From the NCBI GenBank assembly GCA_038324085.1, contig JBBQHP010000007.1, positions 1 through 64,000 of the forward strand: DNA of 64,000 bases, given 5' to 3'. Of the stretch, positions 35,252-44,872 are shown piece by piece. Within the stretch, counting starts at the first letter, position 1. Every line of letters begins with the position of its first letter. Made by a program: the position numbers and the translations under genes. Source of the DNA: Ga0077523 sp038324085 (lineage in GTDB: Bacteria; Pseudomonadota; Gammaproteobacteria; Burkholderiales; Ga0077523). The notes under the pieces are model-generated. The model was not told the DNA's origin, did not search any database, and was given only the letters and a program-made list of their open reading frames with translations.

Positions 35252-36451
35252 TCAACCCTTCGCCTTCTTGGGGGCGGCCTCGTCCTTCACCACGCGCACC
35301 TCGATGCCCGAGATCATCGAATCGGAAGGGTTGATGATGATCGGATCGTTGCCGCTCAGGCCTGAGACCACTTCGACCTCGGTACCGAAATCACGGCCAA
35401 GCTCCACCTTCACCATCGCCGTGCGCTGGTCGGGTTTCACCACCGCGACCATGATGCCTTCCGGGCGGAACAACAGGGCGTTGACCGGCAGCAGCACCGT
35501 GGGATTGGCCTTGCCCAGCTTGAGGTGCACTTCGGCATAGCCGCCCGCGAGCAGTTCGCCGGTCGGATTCGGCACGTCGATCTCGGCCAGCAGGGTGCGC
35601 GATTCGGTATCGATCGACTGGGCGCTGCGCACCAGGGTCCCCTTGAAGCGCTTGCCCGGATATTCCGTCAAGGTCAGTTCCGCTTCCACCCCCGGGACCA
35701 CTTCGGCGGCATAGGCCTGCGGCACGTTCACGTACACGCGCATGCGCTTCGTGGAGGCCAGGTGAAACAGCTCGCGGCTGGTGCCGCCGTTGCCGGCGTC
35801 GACGAGCGCGCCGACATCGATGTTGCGCGCGGTGATCACGCCTTCGAAGGGCGCATAGATGTTCTTGAACGACTGCATCTTCTGCAGGCGGGACACGTTG
35901 AATCGCGCCGCCCCCAACGCCGCCTTGCGCGCCGCAAAAGCGCCGCTGCGCTCGTCGACTTCCTGCTTCGATACCGAATCGGTCTTGAGCAGCGATTCCC
36001 AGCGCGCGTTCGTCGATTCGGCCAGGCGATATTCGGCCTCGGCGGTGCCGAGATCGGCGCGCGCCTGCTGCAGCTGGTCGTCGATCTCGGGCGTATCGAT
36101 CTCGGCCAGCAGTTCGCCCGCCTTCACGTGCTTGCCGATGTCGGCGTACCAGCGCTTGACGTAGCCGGTGGTGCGCGCATAAATCGGCGTGTCCGAATAC
36201 GCCTTCATGTTGCCCGGCAACAGCACTTCGCGGACCCCATCGCCCGGCTTGGGCTGGATGACGGAGACGAGCATCGTGCTGCGACTGGCGGCGTCCTTCG
36301 CCAGCGCATCGCGGGCTTCGAGGCGCGGCTGCACGCCGAACGCAATCGTCAGGGCCACCGCGATGAGCATGAGACCCACCAGCAACCAGCTGCGCGGAAT
36401 GCGGCGGCGACGGGGGCGACTACCGGGTGGGTAACTTTGTGGCGTTGGCAT
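35252..36451 (-). CDS. RND efflux periplasmic adaptor subunit (membrane fusion protein)
   Basis: This 399-residue HlyD/AcrA-type adaptor has one N-terminal TM anchor (~23-43) after a basic Pro/Arg-rich start. The biotinyl-lipoyl-like part is ARTTGYVKRWYADIGKHVKAGELLAEI (two overlapping motifs, ~92-118). A helical hairpin (~125-185) and beta-barrel follow, with IYAPFEGVITARNIDVGALV. It bridges inner-membrane permease and outer-membrane channel. The gene follows the permease by 29 bp, with an AGGAG site 10 bases before ATG 36451. Confidence 0.94.
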   Translation of the reverse strand: MPTPQSYPPGSRPRRRRIPRSWLLVGLMLIAVALTIAFGVQPRLEARDALAKDAASRSTMLVSVIQPKPGDGVREVLLPGNMKAYSDTPIYARTTGYVKRWYADIGKHVKAGELLAEIDTPEIDDQLQQARADLGTAEAEYRLAESTNARWESLLKTDSVSKQEVDERSGAFAARKAALGAARFNVSRLQKMQSFKNIYAPFEGVITARNIDVGALVDAGNGGTSRELFHLASTKRMRVYVNVPQAYAAEVVPGVEAELTLTEYPGKRFKGTLVRSAQSIDTESRTLLAEIDVPNPTGELLAGGYAEVHLKLGKANPTVLLPVNALLFRPEGIMVAVVKPDQRTAMVKVELGRDFGTEVEVVSGLSGNDPIIINPSDSMISGIEVRVVKDEAAPKKAKG

Positions 36452-36480
36452 GGTGAACTCCTAAATCAACTGGCTGCAGG

Positions 36481-39400
36481 TCAGGCTGCGGGCAAGGGCG
36501 CCGGGGTCGGGGAACCGTTCGCCGGGCGACCGCGCGTACGGTAGCCGTGGATCAGGGCAAAGACCACGGGCACGAAGAACAGGGTGGCAACGGTGGCGAA
36601 CAGCAGACCGCCGATCACCGCACGGCCGAGCGGCGCGTTCTGCTCGCTGCCCTCGCCGATGCCCAGGGCCATCGGCACCATGCCGATGATCATCGCCAGC
36701 GCGGTCATCAGCACCGGCCGGAACCGGCCGAAGCCCGCCTCGGTCGCTGCGCTCACTGCGTCGGCGCCGGCCTGGAGCCGCTCGCGCGCGAAGCTCACGA
36801 CGAGAATACTGTTGGCGGTGGCGATACCCATCGCCATGATGGCGCCCGTCAATGCCGGCACGCTGACCGTGGTGCCGGTGGCAAAGAGCATCCACACGAT
36901 CCCCGCGAGCGCGGCGGGCAGCGCCGTGATGATGATGAAGGGATCGAGCCACGACTGGAAATTCACCACCATCAGCAGATAGACCAGCAGGATTGCGAAC
37001 AGCAGGCCGAACAGCAGACCCTGGAACGACGTGGCCATGGTTTCGATCTGCCCGCGCACGGTGAGCTTGGCGCCCTTGGGCAGGTCCTTGATACTGTCTT
37101 TCACGATGGCGTCGATGTCGTCGGCGACACCGCCGAGATCGCGGCCCTGCACCGCACCGAAGATGTCGACGACCGGCTGCACGTTCCAATGGCTCCTGAC
37201 GGCAGGATCGGCGCCGCGCGCGATGGTGGCGAAGTCGCCGAGGATGTTGCGCGAGCGGCTGCCCTGGCCGGAGACGACGATGTTCGAGACGGCATCCAGC
37301 GAATCCACCTGGTATTGCGGCACCTGGGTGATCAGGTTGTAGCTCACGCCGTTCTTGGGGTTGAGCCAGAACGAAGGGGTCGTCTGGAAGCTGCCCGACA
37401 GCGTGATCAGGACATTGCGGGCCACGTCGAGCTGCGAGTAGCCCGCCTGCTGCGCCTTGGTGCGGTCCACCGTCACGTCCAGCGTGGGCTGATCCGAGGG
37501 CTGCTGGATGCGCAGGTCGGCGATGCCGGCGACGCGGTTGACCTTCTGGAACAGCGCGCTGGCGAAGGCCCGGTTCGCTTCGACGTTGCGGCCCGCGATC
37601 TGGATGTCGATCGGGGCCGGCAGGCCGAAGTTGAGGATCTGGCTCACGATGTCGGAAGGCAGCATGTAAAACATCACGCCCGGAAACTTCTCGGGGAGCT
37701 TCGCGCGCAACAGCCGCACGTACTCCGCCGTCGGCCGGTGGCCGTGGTTCAGACCCACCTGGATGTCGGCATCGGCCACGCCGAGCGTTCCCGACATGTT
37801 GTACGACATGTTCGTGCCCGACAGCGGCAGGCCGATGTTGTCGAGGATCGTCGCCACTTCGCTCGCGGGAATCAGCTTGCGGATCTCGATCTCGATCAGG
37901 TCGCAGATGCGCGCCATTTCCTCGATCCGGGTGCCGGTCTTGGCGCGCGCATGCAGCTTGAACTGGCCGGAATCCACCGCCGGGAAGAAATCGCGCCCCA
38001 CCCAGGGCAGCAGGGCCATGGACAGGACGCAGCCCGCGAGGAACACGACGATGAAGAATTTCGGCTGGCGCTGGCAGCGTTCGAGGACGTTGTGGTAGCC
38101 GTGGCGGACCCGGGAGAACCCGTGCTCGAAACCGCGGTGCAGCCGCACGAACGGGTTGCGGCTCGCTTTCGGATGCCCATGCTCCAGCACCCCCGCCCGC
38201 AACAGGTACTTGGCAAGAGTCGGCACCAGCGTGCGCGAGAACACGTATGAGGCCAGCATCGCGAACACCACCGCCTCGGCCATCGGCACGAACAGATAGC
38301 GCGCGACGCCGCTCAGCATGAACATCGGCACGAACACGATACAGATCGCGAGGGTCGAGACCAGCGTCGGGATGGCGATCTGCTGCGAGCCGTCGAGGAT
38401 CGCCTGGTCGAGCGGCTTGTCCATCTCCAGGTGCTGGCTGATGTTCTCGATCGCCACCGTGGCATCGTCCACCAGGATACCCACGGCGAGCGCGAGGCCG
38501 CCGAGCGTCATGATGTTGATGGTCTCCCCGAGCGCGAACAGCGCGATCAGCGAGCTCAGGATGGCGAGCGGGATCGTGACCGCGATGATCAGCGTACTGC
38601 GCCAGCTGCCGAGGAACAGCAGGATCATGACGGCCGTCAGGCAGCCGGCCAGGATGGCCTCGTGCACCACGCCGTCGACAGCGGCACGCACGAAGATCGA
38701 CTGGTCGGTGGCGGTCTTGATCACCAGGTCCGGCGGCAGGCCCGCCTGCATGCGCGGCAGTTCGGCCTTGACCCGTTCCACGATGTCCAGGGTCGAGGCG
38801 GTACCGTACTTGAGGATGTTGACCAGCACCGCGCGGTGGCCGTCATGGCGGACGATGTTGGTCTGCGGCTGGAAGCCGTCGTGGACCTGGGCCACGTCGC
38901 GAATGTAGATCGTGCCGGACGGCGTGGTGCGTACCGGCAGCGAATTGAGCTCGGCGATGGTCTCCGGACTGCCGTTCAGCCCGACCACGTACTCGACTGC
39001 GCCGATCTTGGCCGTCCCGGTCGGTAGGATCAGGTTCTGCGAGTTGATGGCGTTGACCACGTCCAGCGGTGAGAGCCGCTTCGCCTGCAACGCACGCGTA
39101 TCGATGTCGACCATCACCGAGCGGAACTTGCCGCCGTAGGGATAGGGCATCACCGCGCCCTGCACCGTGGCGAGCTGGGTCCGCATGAAGCTGTTGGCCA
39201 GGTCGAAGATCTCGTGCTCGCCCAGCGACTTGCTGGACAGCGCCAATTGCAGGATCGGAACGGTGGACGCGTTGTAGGTGAGGATCAGCGGAGCCGTGGT
39301 GCCCTGCGGATAGCCGCCCATGACCGTCTGCGCGATCGCGATGATCTGGGCGAGCGAAGCGGGGATGTTCGCGCCGCCGTGGAAGAACACCTTGACCACG

Positions 39401-39669
39401 CCGATCCCGTTGTAGGTCTGCGACTCGATGCGTTCGATGTCGTTGACCGTGGCCGACATCGCGCGCTCGAAGTTGGACACGATGCGACCTTCCATCTCCC
39501 GCGTCGACAGCCCGGTGTAGCGCCAGATCACGCTCACCACCGGAATGTTGATGTTGGGGAAGATGTCGACCGGCATCCGCAGGATGGACAGCGGCCCGAC
39601 GATCAGGATCAACAGCGCCAGCACGATGAACGTGTAGGGGCGGCGCAGGGCGAGCTGGACTATCCACAT
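36481..39669 (-). CDS. RND efflux transporter permease subunit
   Basis: This 1062-residue inner-membrane RND pump has twelve expected TM helices and two large periplasmic loops. Motifs are MPVDIFPNINIPVVSVIW (~32-50), the TM4 proton-relay aspartates in AVGILVDDATVAIENI (~397-412), and LTGAIMAMGIATANSILVV in the TM10 region (~935). The last reads ATANS where AcrB has the lysine-bearing SAKNA, so the usual relay lysine appears to be absent. Substrate class is unclear: it is neither a clear AcrB nor a CusA/CzcA. It is first in the leftward permease-adaptor-channel operon. Confidence 0.94.
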   Translation of the reverse strand: MWIVQLALRRPYTFIVLALLILIVGPLSILRMPVDIFPNINIPVVSVIWRYTGLSTREMEGRIVSNFERAMSATVNDIERIESQTYNGIGVVKVFFHGGANIPASLAQIIAIAQTVMGGYPQGTTAPLILTYNASTVPILQLALSSKSLGEHEIFDLANSFMRTQLATVQGAVMPYPYGGKFRSVMVDIDTRALQAKRLSPLDVVNAINSQNLILPTGTAKIGAVEYVVGLNGSPETIAELNSLPVRTTPSGTIYIRDVAQVHDGFQPQTNIVRHDGHRAVLVNILKYGTASTLDIVERVKAELPRMQAGLPPDLVIKTATDQSIFVRAAVDGVVHEAILAGCLTAVMILLFLGSWRSTLIIAVTIPLAILSSLIALFALGETINIMTLGGLALAVGILVDDATVAIENISQHLEMDKPLDQAILDGSQQIAIPTLVSTLAICIVFVPMFMLSGVARYLFVPMAEAVVFAMLASYVFSRTLVPTLAKYLLRAGVLEHGHPKASRNPFVRLHRGFEHGFSRVRHGYHNVLERCQRQPKFFIVVFLAGCVLSMALLPWVGRDFFPAVDSGQFKLHARAKTGTRIEEMARICDLIEIEIRKLIPASEVATILDNIGLPLSGTNMSYNMSGTLGVADADIQVGLNHGHRPTAEYVRLLRAKLPEKFPGVMFYMLPSDIVSQILNFGLPAPIDIQIAGRNVEANRAFASALFQKVNRVAGIADLRIQQPSDQPTLDVTVDRTKAQQAGYSQLDVARNVLITLSGSFQTTPSFWLNPKNGVSYNLITQVPQYQVDSLDAVSNIVVSGQGSRSRNILGDFATIARGADPAVRSHWNVQPVVDIFGAVQGRDLGGVADDIDAIVKDSIKDLPKGAKLTVRGQIETMATSFQGLLFGLLFAILLVYLLMVVNFQSWLDPFIIITALPAALAGIVWMLFATGTTVSVPALTGAIMAMGIATANSILVVSFARERLQAGADAVSAATEAGFGRFRPVLMTALAMIIGMVPMALGIGEGSEQNAPLGRAVIGGLLFATVATLFFVPVVFALIHGYRTRGRPANGSPTPAPLPAA

Positions 39670-39774
39670 GGCGGCGGAACGATCGGTAGAGGGAACGGCT
39701 GTAAGGTTCGCGAAAGGTTCACGCGCAGCGAGTCGGGCGCCCTGCGGCTTTCACTTGTTCTGGGTCGATCTTGA

Positions 39775-39800
39775 AACACTGTGCAACACTACAAAACACT
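39775..39800. promoter_or_regulatory. Three AACACT direct repeats spaced 10 bp apart
   Basis: AACACT occurs at 39775-39780, 39785-39790 and 39795-39800, exactly one helical turn apart. It lies ~106 bp upstream of the RND permease start and ~225 bp before the MFS start, in their shared 355-bp divergent promoter region. The region is also unusually A-rich. It looks like a cooperative regulator binding site; no regulator gene is adjacent. Confidence 0.5.
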
Positions 39801-39929
39801 GCGGCCATCCTGCAAAAACAAATCCGCCGACAACGTCTCGGCGGTTTCCGGGATATTAGCAGAGGCGTGCACTGCGGGCCCGGCGCGTATGATCGCGCCT
39901 GCAGATTCCGGCACTGCGCGGCGCAGGTC

Positions 39930-39971
39930 GCGCGGAGGGCACGCCGACCCGGAACGGCGCGCCCTCCGCGC
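39930..39971. promoter_or_regulatory. Long hairpin in the MFS gene leader
   Basis: GCGCGGAGGGCACGCC (39930-39945) pairs with GGCGCGCCCTCCGCGC (39956-39971) over 16 positions with one A-C mismatch and a 10-base loop. It ends 53 bp before the MFS start. It could be an attenuator, a transcription terminator for upstream readthrough, or simply a repeat. Confidence 0.45.
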
Positions 39972-40024
39972 CTGGCGCCGACGACAACATCGACAAGCCG
40001 GCACACGAGCGGGGAGATCGCGCA

Positions 40025-41344
40025 ATGGAGGCACACGTCACGGACGGGGTCCGGGGTCGGACCATCGCCAGGATTTCCTGGCGCCTGCTGCCGCTCATCA
40101 TCGTGAGCTACCTGGTCGCGTACATCGACCGGACCAACGTGGCCTTTGCCGCGCTCACGATGAACAAGGATCTCGGAATCAGCTCGTATGTCTACGGCTG
40201 GGGCGCCGGCATCTTCTTCCTCGGCTACGCGTTGTTCGAGGTGCCGAGCAACATGATCCTCGAGCGGGTCGGCGCGCGCCGCTGGATCGCCCGCATCATG
40301 ATCACGTGGGCCATCATCTCCGCACTGATGGCCTGCACGACCGGACCCACCAGCTTCCTGGTGCTGCGCTTTCTGCTGGGCGTGGCGGAAGCGGGCTTCT
40401 TCCCCGGCATCATCTTCTATCTCACGACCTGGTACCCGTCGCGCTACCGGGGGCGCGTCATCTCGGCTCTGTTCCTCGCCGTACCGATTTCGAACGCGCT
40501 GGCGTCGGTGATCTCGGGGGCGATCCTCGACATGGACGGAACGCTGGGCCTGCGCGGCTGGCAGTGGGTGTTCATCATCGAAGCCACGCCTGCGGCGTTG
40601 CTCGCGTTCGTGGTGCTCAGATGGTTGACCGACCGGCCCGCCCTGGCCACGTGGCTCGACGACGACCAGCGTCAATGGCTCGAAGGCGAATTGCAGTCCG
40701 AACGACGCAAGGTCGAGACCGGCGGCCGGCTGACCCTGCTGCAATCGCTGACCGATCCGCGCGTCCTCGCCCTGGCGATGATCTATTTCACCAGCGTCAC
40801 CGCGAGCTACGGCGTCGTGTTCTTCCTGCCGCAGATCGTGAAGGGCCTCGGCTTCTCGAACGTGATGACCGGGTTGGTATCGGCCGTCCCCTATACGATC
40901 GGGGTCATCGGCCTGGTGGCCTGGGGCTGGTCTTCCGACCGACGGCACGAGCGCCGCTGGCATCTCATCGCGGCATCGGTCGTGGCGGCGGTCGGCCTCG
41001 CCGGCGCCGCATGGTTCGGCCAGTCGTACTGGGCGATCGCGGCCATATCGCTCGCCACCGTGGGCCTGTACGGATCGCGGCCCTGCTTCTGGCCCATGCC
41101 CTCGCTGTTCCTGACGGGCGCCGGCGCCGCGGCGGGGATCGCGCTCATCAATTCCATCGGCAACCTGGGCGGCTACGTGGGGCCGTTCATCGTCGGCTGG
41201 ATCAAGAACAGCACGAACAGTTTCCAGATGGGGCTTTATTTCCTCGCGGCGTGTGCGTTGGCCTCGGCAGCGGTGACATGGCTCGCGATGCGCGCAACCG
41301 AGGATCCGAAGGCCCCGGAGATGGGCGTGCGCGACTCTGCCTGA
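40025..41344 (+). CDS. MFS transporter (ACS/phthalate-permease-like)
   Basis: This 439-residue major facilitator with ~12 TM helices resembles the anion:cation symporter branch. Typical marks are YLVAYIDRTNVAFAALTMN in TM1 (~24-42), FFLGYALFEVPSNMILERVGARRW (~63-86, two adjoining motifs), LRFLLGVAEAGFFPGIIFYL and YPSRYRGRVISALF. These carriers take up organic acids such as hexuronates, tartrate or phthalate. It stands alone with its own leader and is followed by a flavin-monooxygenase relic. Confidence 0.93.
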   Translation: MEAHVTDGVRGRTIARISWRLLPLIIVSYLVAYIDRTNVAFAALTMNKDLGISSYVYGWGAGIFFLGYALFEVPSNMILERVGARRWIARIMITWAIISALMACTTGPTSFLVLRFLLGVAEAGFFPGIIFYLTTWYPSRYRGRVISALFLAVPISNALASVISGAILDMDGTLGLRGWQWVFIIEATPAALLAFVVLRWLTDRPALATWLDDDQRQWLEGELQSERRKVETGGRLTLLQSLTDPRVLALAMIYFTSVTASYGVVFFLPQIVKGLGFSNVMTGLVSAVPYTIGVIGLVAWGWSSDRRHERRWHLIAASVVAAVGLAGAAWFGQSYWAIAAISLATVGLYGSRPCFWPMPSLFLTGAGAAAGIALINSIGNLGGYVGPFIVGWIKNSTNSFQMGLYFLAACALASAAVTWLAMRATEDPKAPEMGVRDSA

Positions 41345-41368
41345 GGGCGGCGCGCAGCGCGAGCGACA

Positions 41369-41608
41369 TCAGCCGTCGGCGCTGCCCGATCCGAGCGTGA
41401 CCTGCCAGGCGGCGTCCGGAACCGGCGCGACGTCGGTCACGTCGGTGCGAAACGCGATGTGCGCCCGCACCTCGAAGCGATCGGCATACGACTCGAGGTA
41501 GCGGATCACTTCCCAGTGAGACAGGAAGTCCGGCATGTCTTCCAGGATCGGGAAATCGGATCCGCCACCGATGATGCATACACCCGCCGATCTGCTCGTA
41601 GCCACCAC
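41369..41608 (-). pseudogene. Flavin-containing monooxygenase remnant
   Basis: A 79-residue reading resembles the N-terminal part of FMO/cyclohexanone-monooxygenase-like proteins with an internal deletion. CIIGGG is the beginning of a Rossmann FAD motif, but it jumps straight to MPDFLSHWEVIRYLESYADR and VRAHIAFRTDVTDVAPVP, which lie ~80-120 residues further on in intact proteins. The rest of the enzyme (~350 residues) is missing. It is therefore a decayed gene rather than a small protein. The remaining 170 bp up to the amidase gene hold no clear feature. Confidence 0.65.
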
Positions 41609-41778
41609 CGCCCCCCGTTGCCCGTGAAGGCGGTGCTGCCCGCCACCGGTAGTCCAGCCGCCTTACCATCCATCCCGATCGGCCCGCTGTCCCCGATGCC
41701 GACCCGGCGACATTCGCGGCCTTCGTCCCCGGCCGAACGATACGACGATGGCACAATCGCAGCCGAGGAGGAAACAAC

Positions 41779-43257
41779 ATGGGCGAATTCGCCGACTACG
41801 AGAACTACGATGCGCTGGGATTGGCCGATCTGGTCCGGCGCAGGGAAGTCACGCCCGAGGAACTGCTTGACGCCGCCATCGAACGGGTCGAGGCACGCAA
41901 TCCGGCCGTGAATGCCGTGATCATGAAGCTGTACGACTACGGCCGGAAAGCCATCGCGAACGGCCTGCCCGAGGGGCCGTTCCGGGGCGTGCCGTTCCTG
42001 ATGAAGGATCTCACCTCGTCGGTGGCCGGCGTGCGCATGACGCGGGGATCCAGATTCTTCGCCGACACGCCGCCGGCCGCGGTCGACAGCGAACACATGC
42101 GGCGGCTGCGGCAGGCGGGGCTCGTGGTCTTCGGACGCACCAACACCTGCGAACTGGGCCTGTCGCTCACCTGCGAGCCGCAGCTGTACGGGCCGACGCG
42201 CAATCCGTGGGACGTCACCCGCATCTCGGGCGGTTCGAGCGGAGGCGCCGCCGCGGCCGTGGCGGCGCGCATGCTGCCGATGGCGCATGCGTCCGACGGC
42301 TTCGGTTCGATTCGCGCCCCGGCCGCCTGTTGCGGCCTGGTGGGCCTCAAGCCGACCCGCAGTCGCAACACGTTCGCGCCGTTCGCCGGCGAAGGGCTCG
42401 GCGGCGTGTCCACGGAACACGCGGTCACCCTGACGGTGCGCGACAGCGCCGCCCTGCTCGACGCGACCCACGGCCCGGGCGCGGGCGATCCCTACGTGGC
42501 TCCGCCGCCGGTGCATCCGTTCCTCCAGGAAGCCGGCACGAAGCCGCACAAGCTGATGATCGCGTGGACGACCAGGGCCCCGAATGGCGCACCGATCGAC
42601 GCCGAGTGCCTGAAGACGCTGGCCGACACCGTCCAGCTCTGCATCGACCTGGGCCATCACGTCGAAGAGCGCGATCCCGTGATCGACGGCGAAGCGGTCG
42701 TGCCGACCTTCCTCGCGCTGGCGGCGGCCAACACCGTCGTGAACCTCGCGGGCCATCCCACCGCCGGCCGGCCCGCGCGCGAAGGCGAAGTGGAGCGCAT
42801 CACCTGGCTCACCGGCAAACGCGGCGAACGGATGTCCGCGCCCGACTACGTGCGCGCGACGCAGGCCGCCCATCGCCTCGGCCGCCAGATGGCGGCATTC
42901 CACGCGGACTGGGACGTTCTGCTGACGCCGGGGCTCGCCGCACCCGCCGTCAAACTCGGCTGGATCGACATGATGCTGGACGACTTCGACGAGTACTGGC
43001 GACGGGTGTTCACCTTCTCGCCGTTCACGGTCTGGTTCAACCTCACGGGACAGCCGGGTCTGATGCTGCCCATCGCCCAGAGCGCGAGCGGATTGCCGCT
43101 TGCGGTGCAGCTCGTGGGCCGGTACGGCGATGAAGCGACGCTGCTGCGCCTCGGGGCACAGCTGGAGGAAGCGCGGCCGTGGATCGGACGCAAACCCGGG
43201 ATTGCCGGCAATCAGAAGCTTCCTGATCCACACGACCCGAAAGGGAACCTCACATGA
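41779..43257 (+). CDS. Amidase-signature family hydrolase
   Basis: This 492-residue amidase has the complete Ser-cisSer-Lys triad: Lys76 in FLMKDLTS, Ser153 in GGSSGGAAAA, and nucleophile Ser177 in DGFGSIRAP. The C-terminal part FSPFTVWFNLTGQPGLMLPI and LAVQLVGRYGDEATLL is typical. The family hydrolyses carboxamides, including aryl amides, nylon oligomers and acylated metabolites. Specificity is unknown. A GAGGAG site precedes ATG 41779. The methyltransferase begins ~95 bp downstream on the same strand, so the two may be co-transcribed. Confidence 0.94.
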   Translation: MGEFADYENYDALGLADLVRRREVTPEELLDAAIERVEARNPAVNAVIMKLYDYGRKAIANGLPEGPFRGVPFLMKDLTSSVAGVRMTRGSRFFADTPPAAVDSEHMRRLRQAGLVVFGRTNTCELGLSLTCEPQLYGPTRNPWDVTRISGGSSGGAAAAVAARMLPMAHASDGFGSIRAPAACCGLVGLKPTRSRNTFAPFAGEGLGGVSTEHAVTLTVRDSAALLDATHGPGAGDPYVAPPPVHPFLQEAGTKPHKLMIAWTTRAPNGAPIDAECLKTLADTVQLCIDLGHHVEERDPVIDGEAVVPTFLALAAANTVVNLAGHPTAGRPAREGEVERITWLTGKRGERMSAPDYVRATQAAHRLGRQMAAFHADWDVLLTPGLAAPAVKLGWIDMMLDDFDEYWRRVFTFSPFTVWFNLTGQPGLMLPIAQSASGLPLAVQLVGRYGDEATLLRLGAQLEEARPWIGRKPGIAGNQKLPDPHDPKGNLT

Positions 43258-43351
43258 GCAATGACCCGAATTCGAATGTGCCATCCCGCCTGAGCGAAGC
43301 CCGGCAATGGAACCCCCTCGAACACAATCCAGCCGCAGGAGCGCAACACCG

Positions 43352-44140
43352 GTGACCAACGAGATCCGCTTCGACGACGGAGCCGCCTACGAGCGATACA
43401 TGGGAAAGTGGAGCCAGCTCGCCGGTGAAACCTTCCTCGACTGGCTTGCGCCGGCGACCGGTCTGCGGTGGCTGGACGTCGGCTGCGGCAATGGCGCATT
43501 CACCGAACTGCTCGTCGATCGTTGTGCGCCAGTCTCGGTTCAGGGGATTGATCCGTCCGAAGGGCAGCTCGCCTTCGCCCGCACGAGGCCGGCGGCACGT
43601 ATTGCACGGTTCCGTCAGGGCGACGCAATGGCGCTGCCGTTTCCCGATGGAGCGTTCGACTCTGCCGTCATGCCGCTGGTCATCTTCTTCGTTCCCGTCC
43701 CGGCCAGGGGCGTGGCCGAAATGGCGCGAGTGGTCCGCCCGGGCGGCATCATCGCGGCCTACGCGTGGGACATGCTCGGCGGCGGCTTTCCGTACGCCGC
43801 GCTGCAGGCCGAAATGCGTGGGATGGGCATTTCCGTTCCGACGCCGCCGAGCCCCGACGCATCTCGAATGGATGTCATGCGGGACCTGTGGACGGGCGCG
43901 AGCCTGGAAGCCGTCGAAACGCGCGAGATCACCGTGCAACGCACCTTCGCCGGTTTCGACGACTACTGGGACACCATCCTCGGCGGGCCGAGCGTCGGTC
44001 CGCAGCTCGCCGCCCTGGCGGCCGGGGATATCGAGCTTCTCCAGACCCGGATGCGCGCGCACCTGCCTACGGATGCGACGGGCCGCATCGCTTATGGGGC
44101 CCGGGCCAACGCGATCAAGGGCCGCGTTGGCGGGCCCTGA
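43352..44140 (+). CDS. Class I SAM-dependent methyltransferase
   Basis: This 262-residue methyltransferase starts at GTG 43352, ten bases after CAGGAG; an upstream in-frame start at 43307 would add 15 unconserved residues. The SAM-binding motif I is LDVGCGNGAF (~48-57), followed by VQGIDPSEGQLAFAR, FRQGDAMALPFPDGAFD and VVRPGGIIAAYAWD, all typical of UbiE/COQ5-like enzymes. The acceptor is unknown. It lies downstream of the amidase and converges with a frameshifted envelope-protein gene. Confidence 0.88.
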   Translation: MTNEIRFDDGAAYERYMGKWSQLAGETFLDWLAPATGLRWLDVGCGNGAFTELLVDRCAPVSVQGIDPSEGQLAFARTRPAARIARFRQGDAMALPFPDGAFDSAVMPLVIFFVPVPARGVAEMARVVRPGGIIAAYAWDMLGGGFPYAALQAEMRGMGISVPTPPSPDASRMDVMRDLWTGASLEAVETREITVQRTFAGFDDYWDTILGGPSVGPQLAALAAGDIELLQTRMRAHLPTDATGRIAYGARANAIKGRVGGP

Positions 44141-44199
44141 CTCAGCGCGGGCTGGCGCGCGCACGTAGCCGGCACACCATCGCGCCGGTTGCGCCGCCC

Positions 44200-44737
44200 T
44201 CAGAACTTCTTCTCGAACCCGAACATGAGCTGGCTCTGGATGCCGCCATCGGCATTGACGCTGTAGGTGTTCGCGGTGAACGGCGAAGTCCCGCTGTGCG
44301 ATACGTCGTCCATCAGCATCGCCTGATACTGCATGAACAGGAATACCGGAGAACCGGGGCCCAGCAGGATCTGGCCTCCGGTATCGGGCGCGTTCCCGAA
44401 ATGGTAGGTGACGTCCGCCGCGCGTACGCTGTTGCCGAAGTATTCCGAATAGGCCGCGTACGCGAAAGGCTGGATGCCCGCAGCCGTGGTCGCGAAATAG
44501 CGGCGGATTGGCGGACAGGCGCTCTTCGCTGTCGGGCGCACCGTCCAGCAGCACCTCGCTGCGGCCGTTCGTCACCGTCACCCTGGTCGGATGGAGCGGC
44601 ACCGAGGGAACGGCCGGCGCTTGCAGCACCAACGGGGCCAACGGCTGGATCTCCATCGGCGCCACGGTTGCGCAAGCACCGAGCGCCAATACCGCCAGCG
44701 CGCTCAGCCACGGAAGCAGCGGTGTCGCTTCGGACAT
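44200..44737 (-). pseudogene. Frameshifted envelope (lipo)protein
   Basis: The first frame, from ATG 44737, encodes a lipoprotein-like signal (LAVLALGACAT) and a Pro-rich stretch ending SEERLSANPP. At about 44505-44520 the sense passes to another frame, PPIRRYFATTAAG, and runs ~100 more residues to the terminus QLMFGFEKKF at 44200. That ends in Phe, like an outer-membrane beta strand. Joined, the product would be ~180 residues. Each half alone looks incomplete, so either the gene is inactivated by a 1-base indel or there is a sequencing error. The family is not recognised. Confidence 0.6.
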
Positions 44738-44872
44738 GTGCCATCCCCCCGCTTCTGATCCGGCATCCGGCCCGCCGCAAGCAGCGCAGCGAACCCCTCT
44801 CGCTCGACTGCGGGCATACGCCCGTCATGGACATTTTTCAAGCATGGCGCCGCCGGCGGGTATGCCGCGGCG

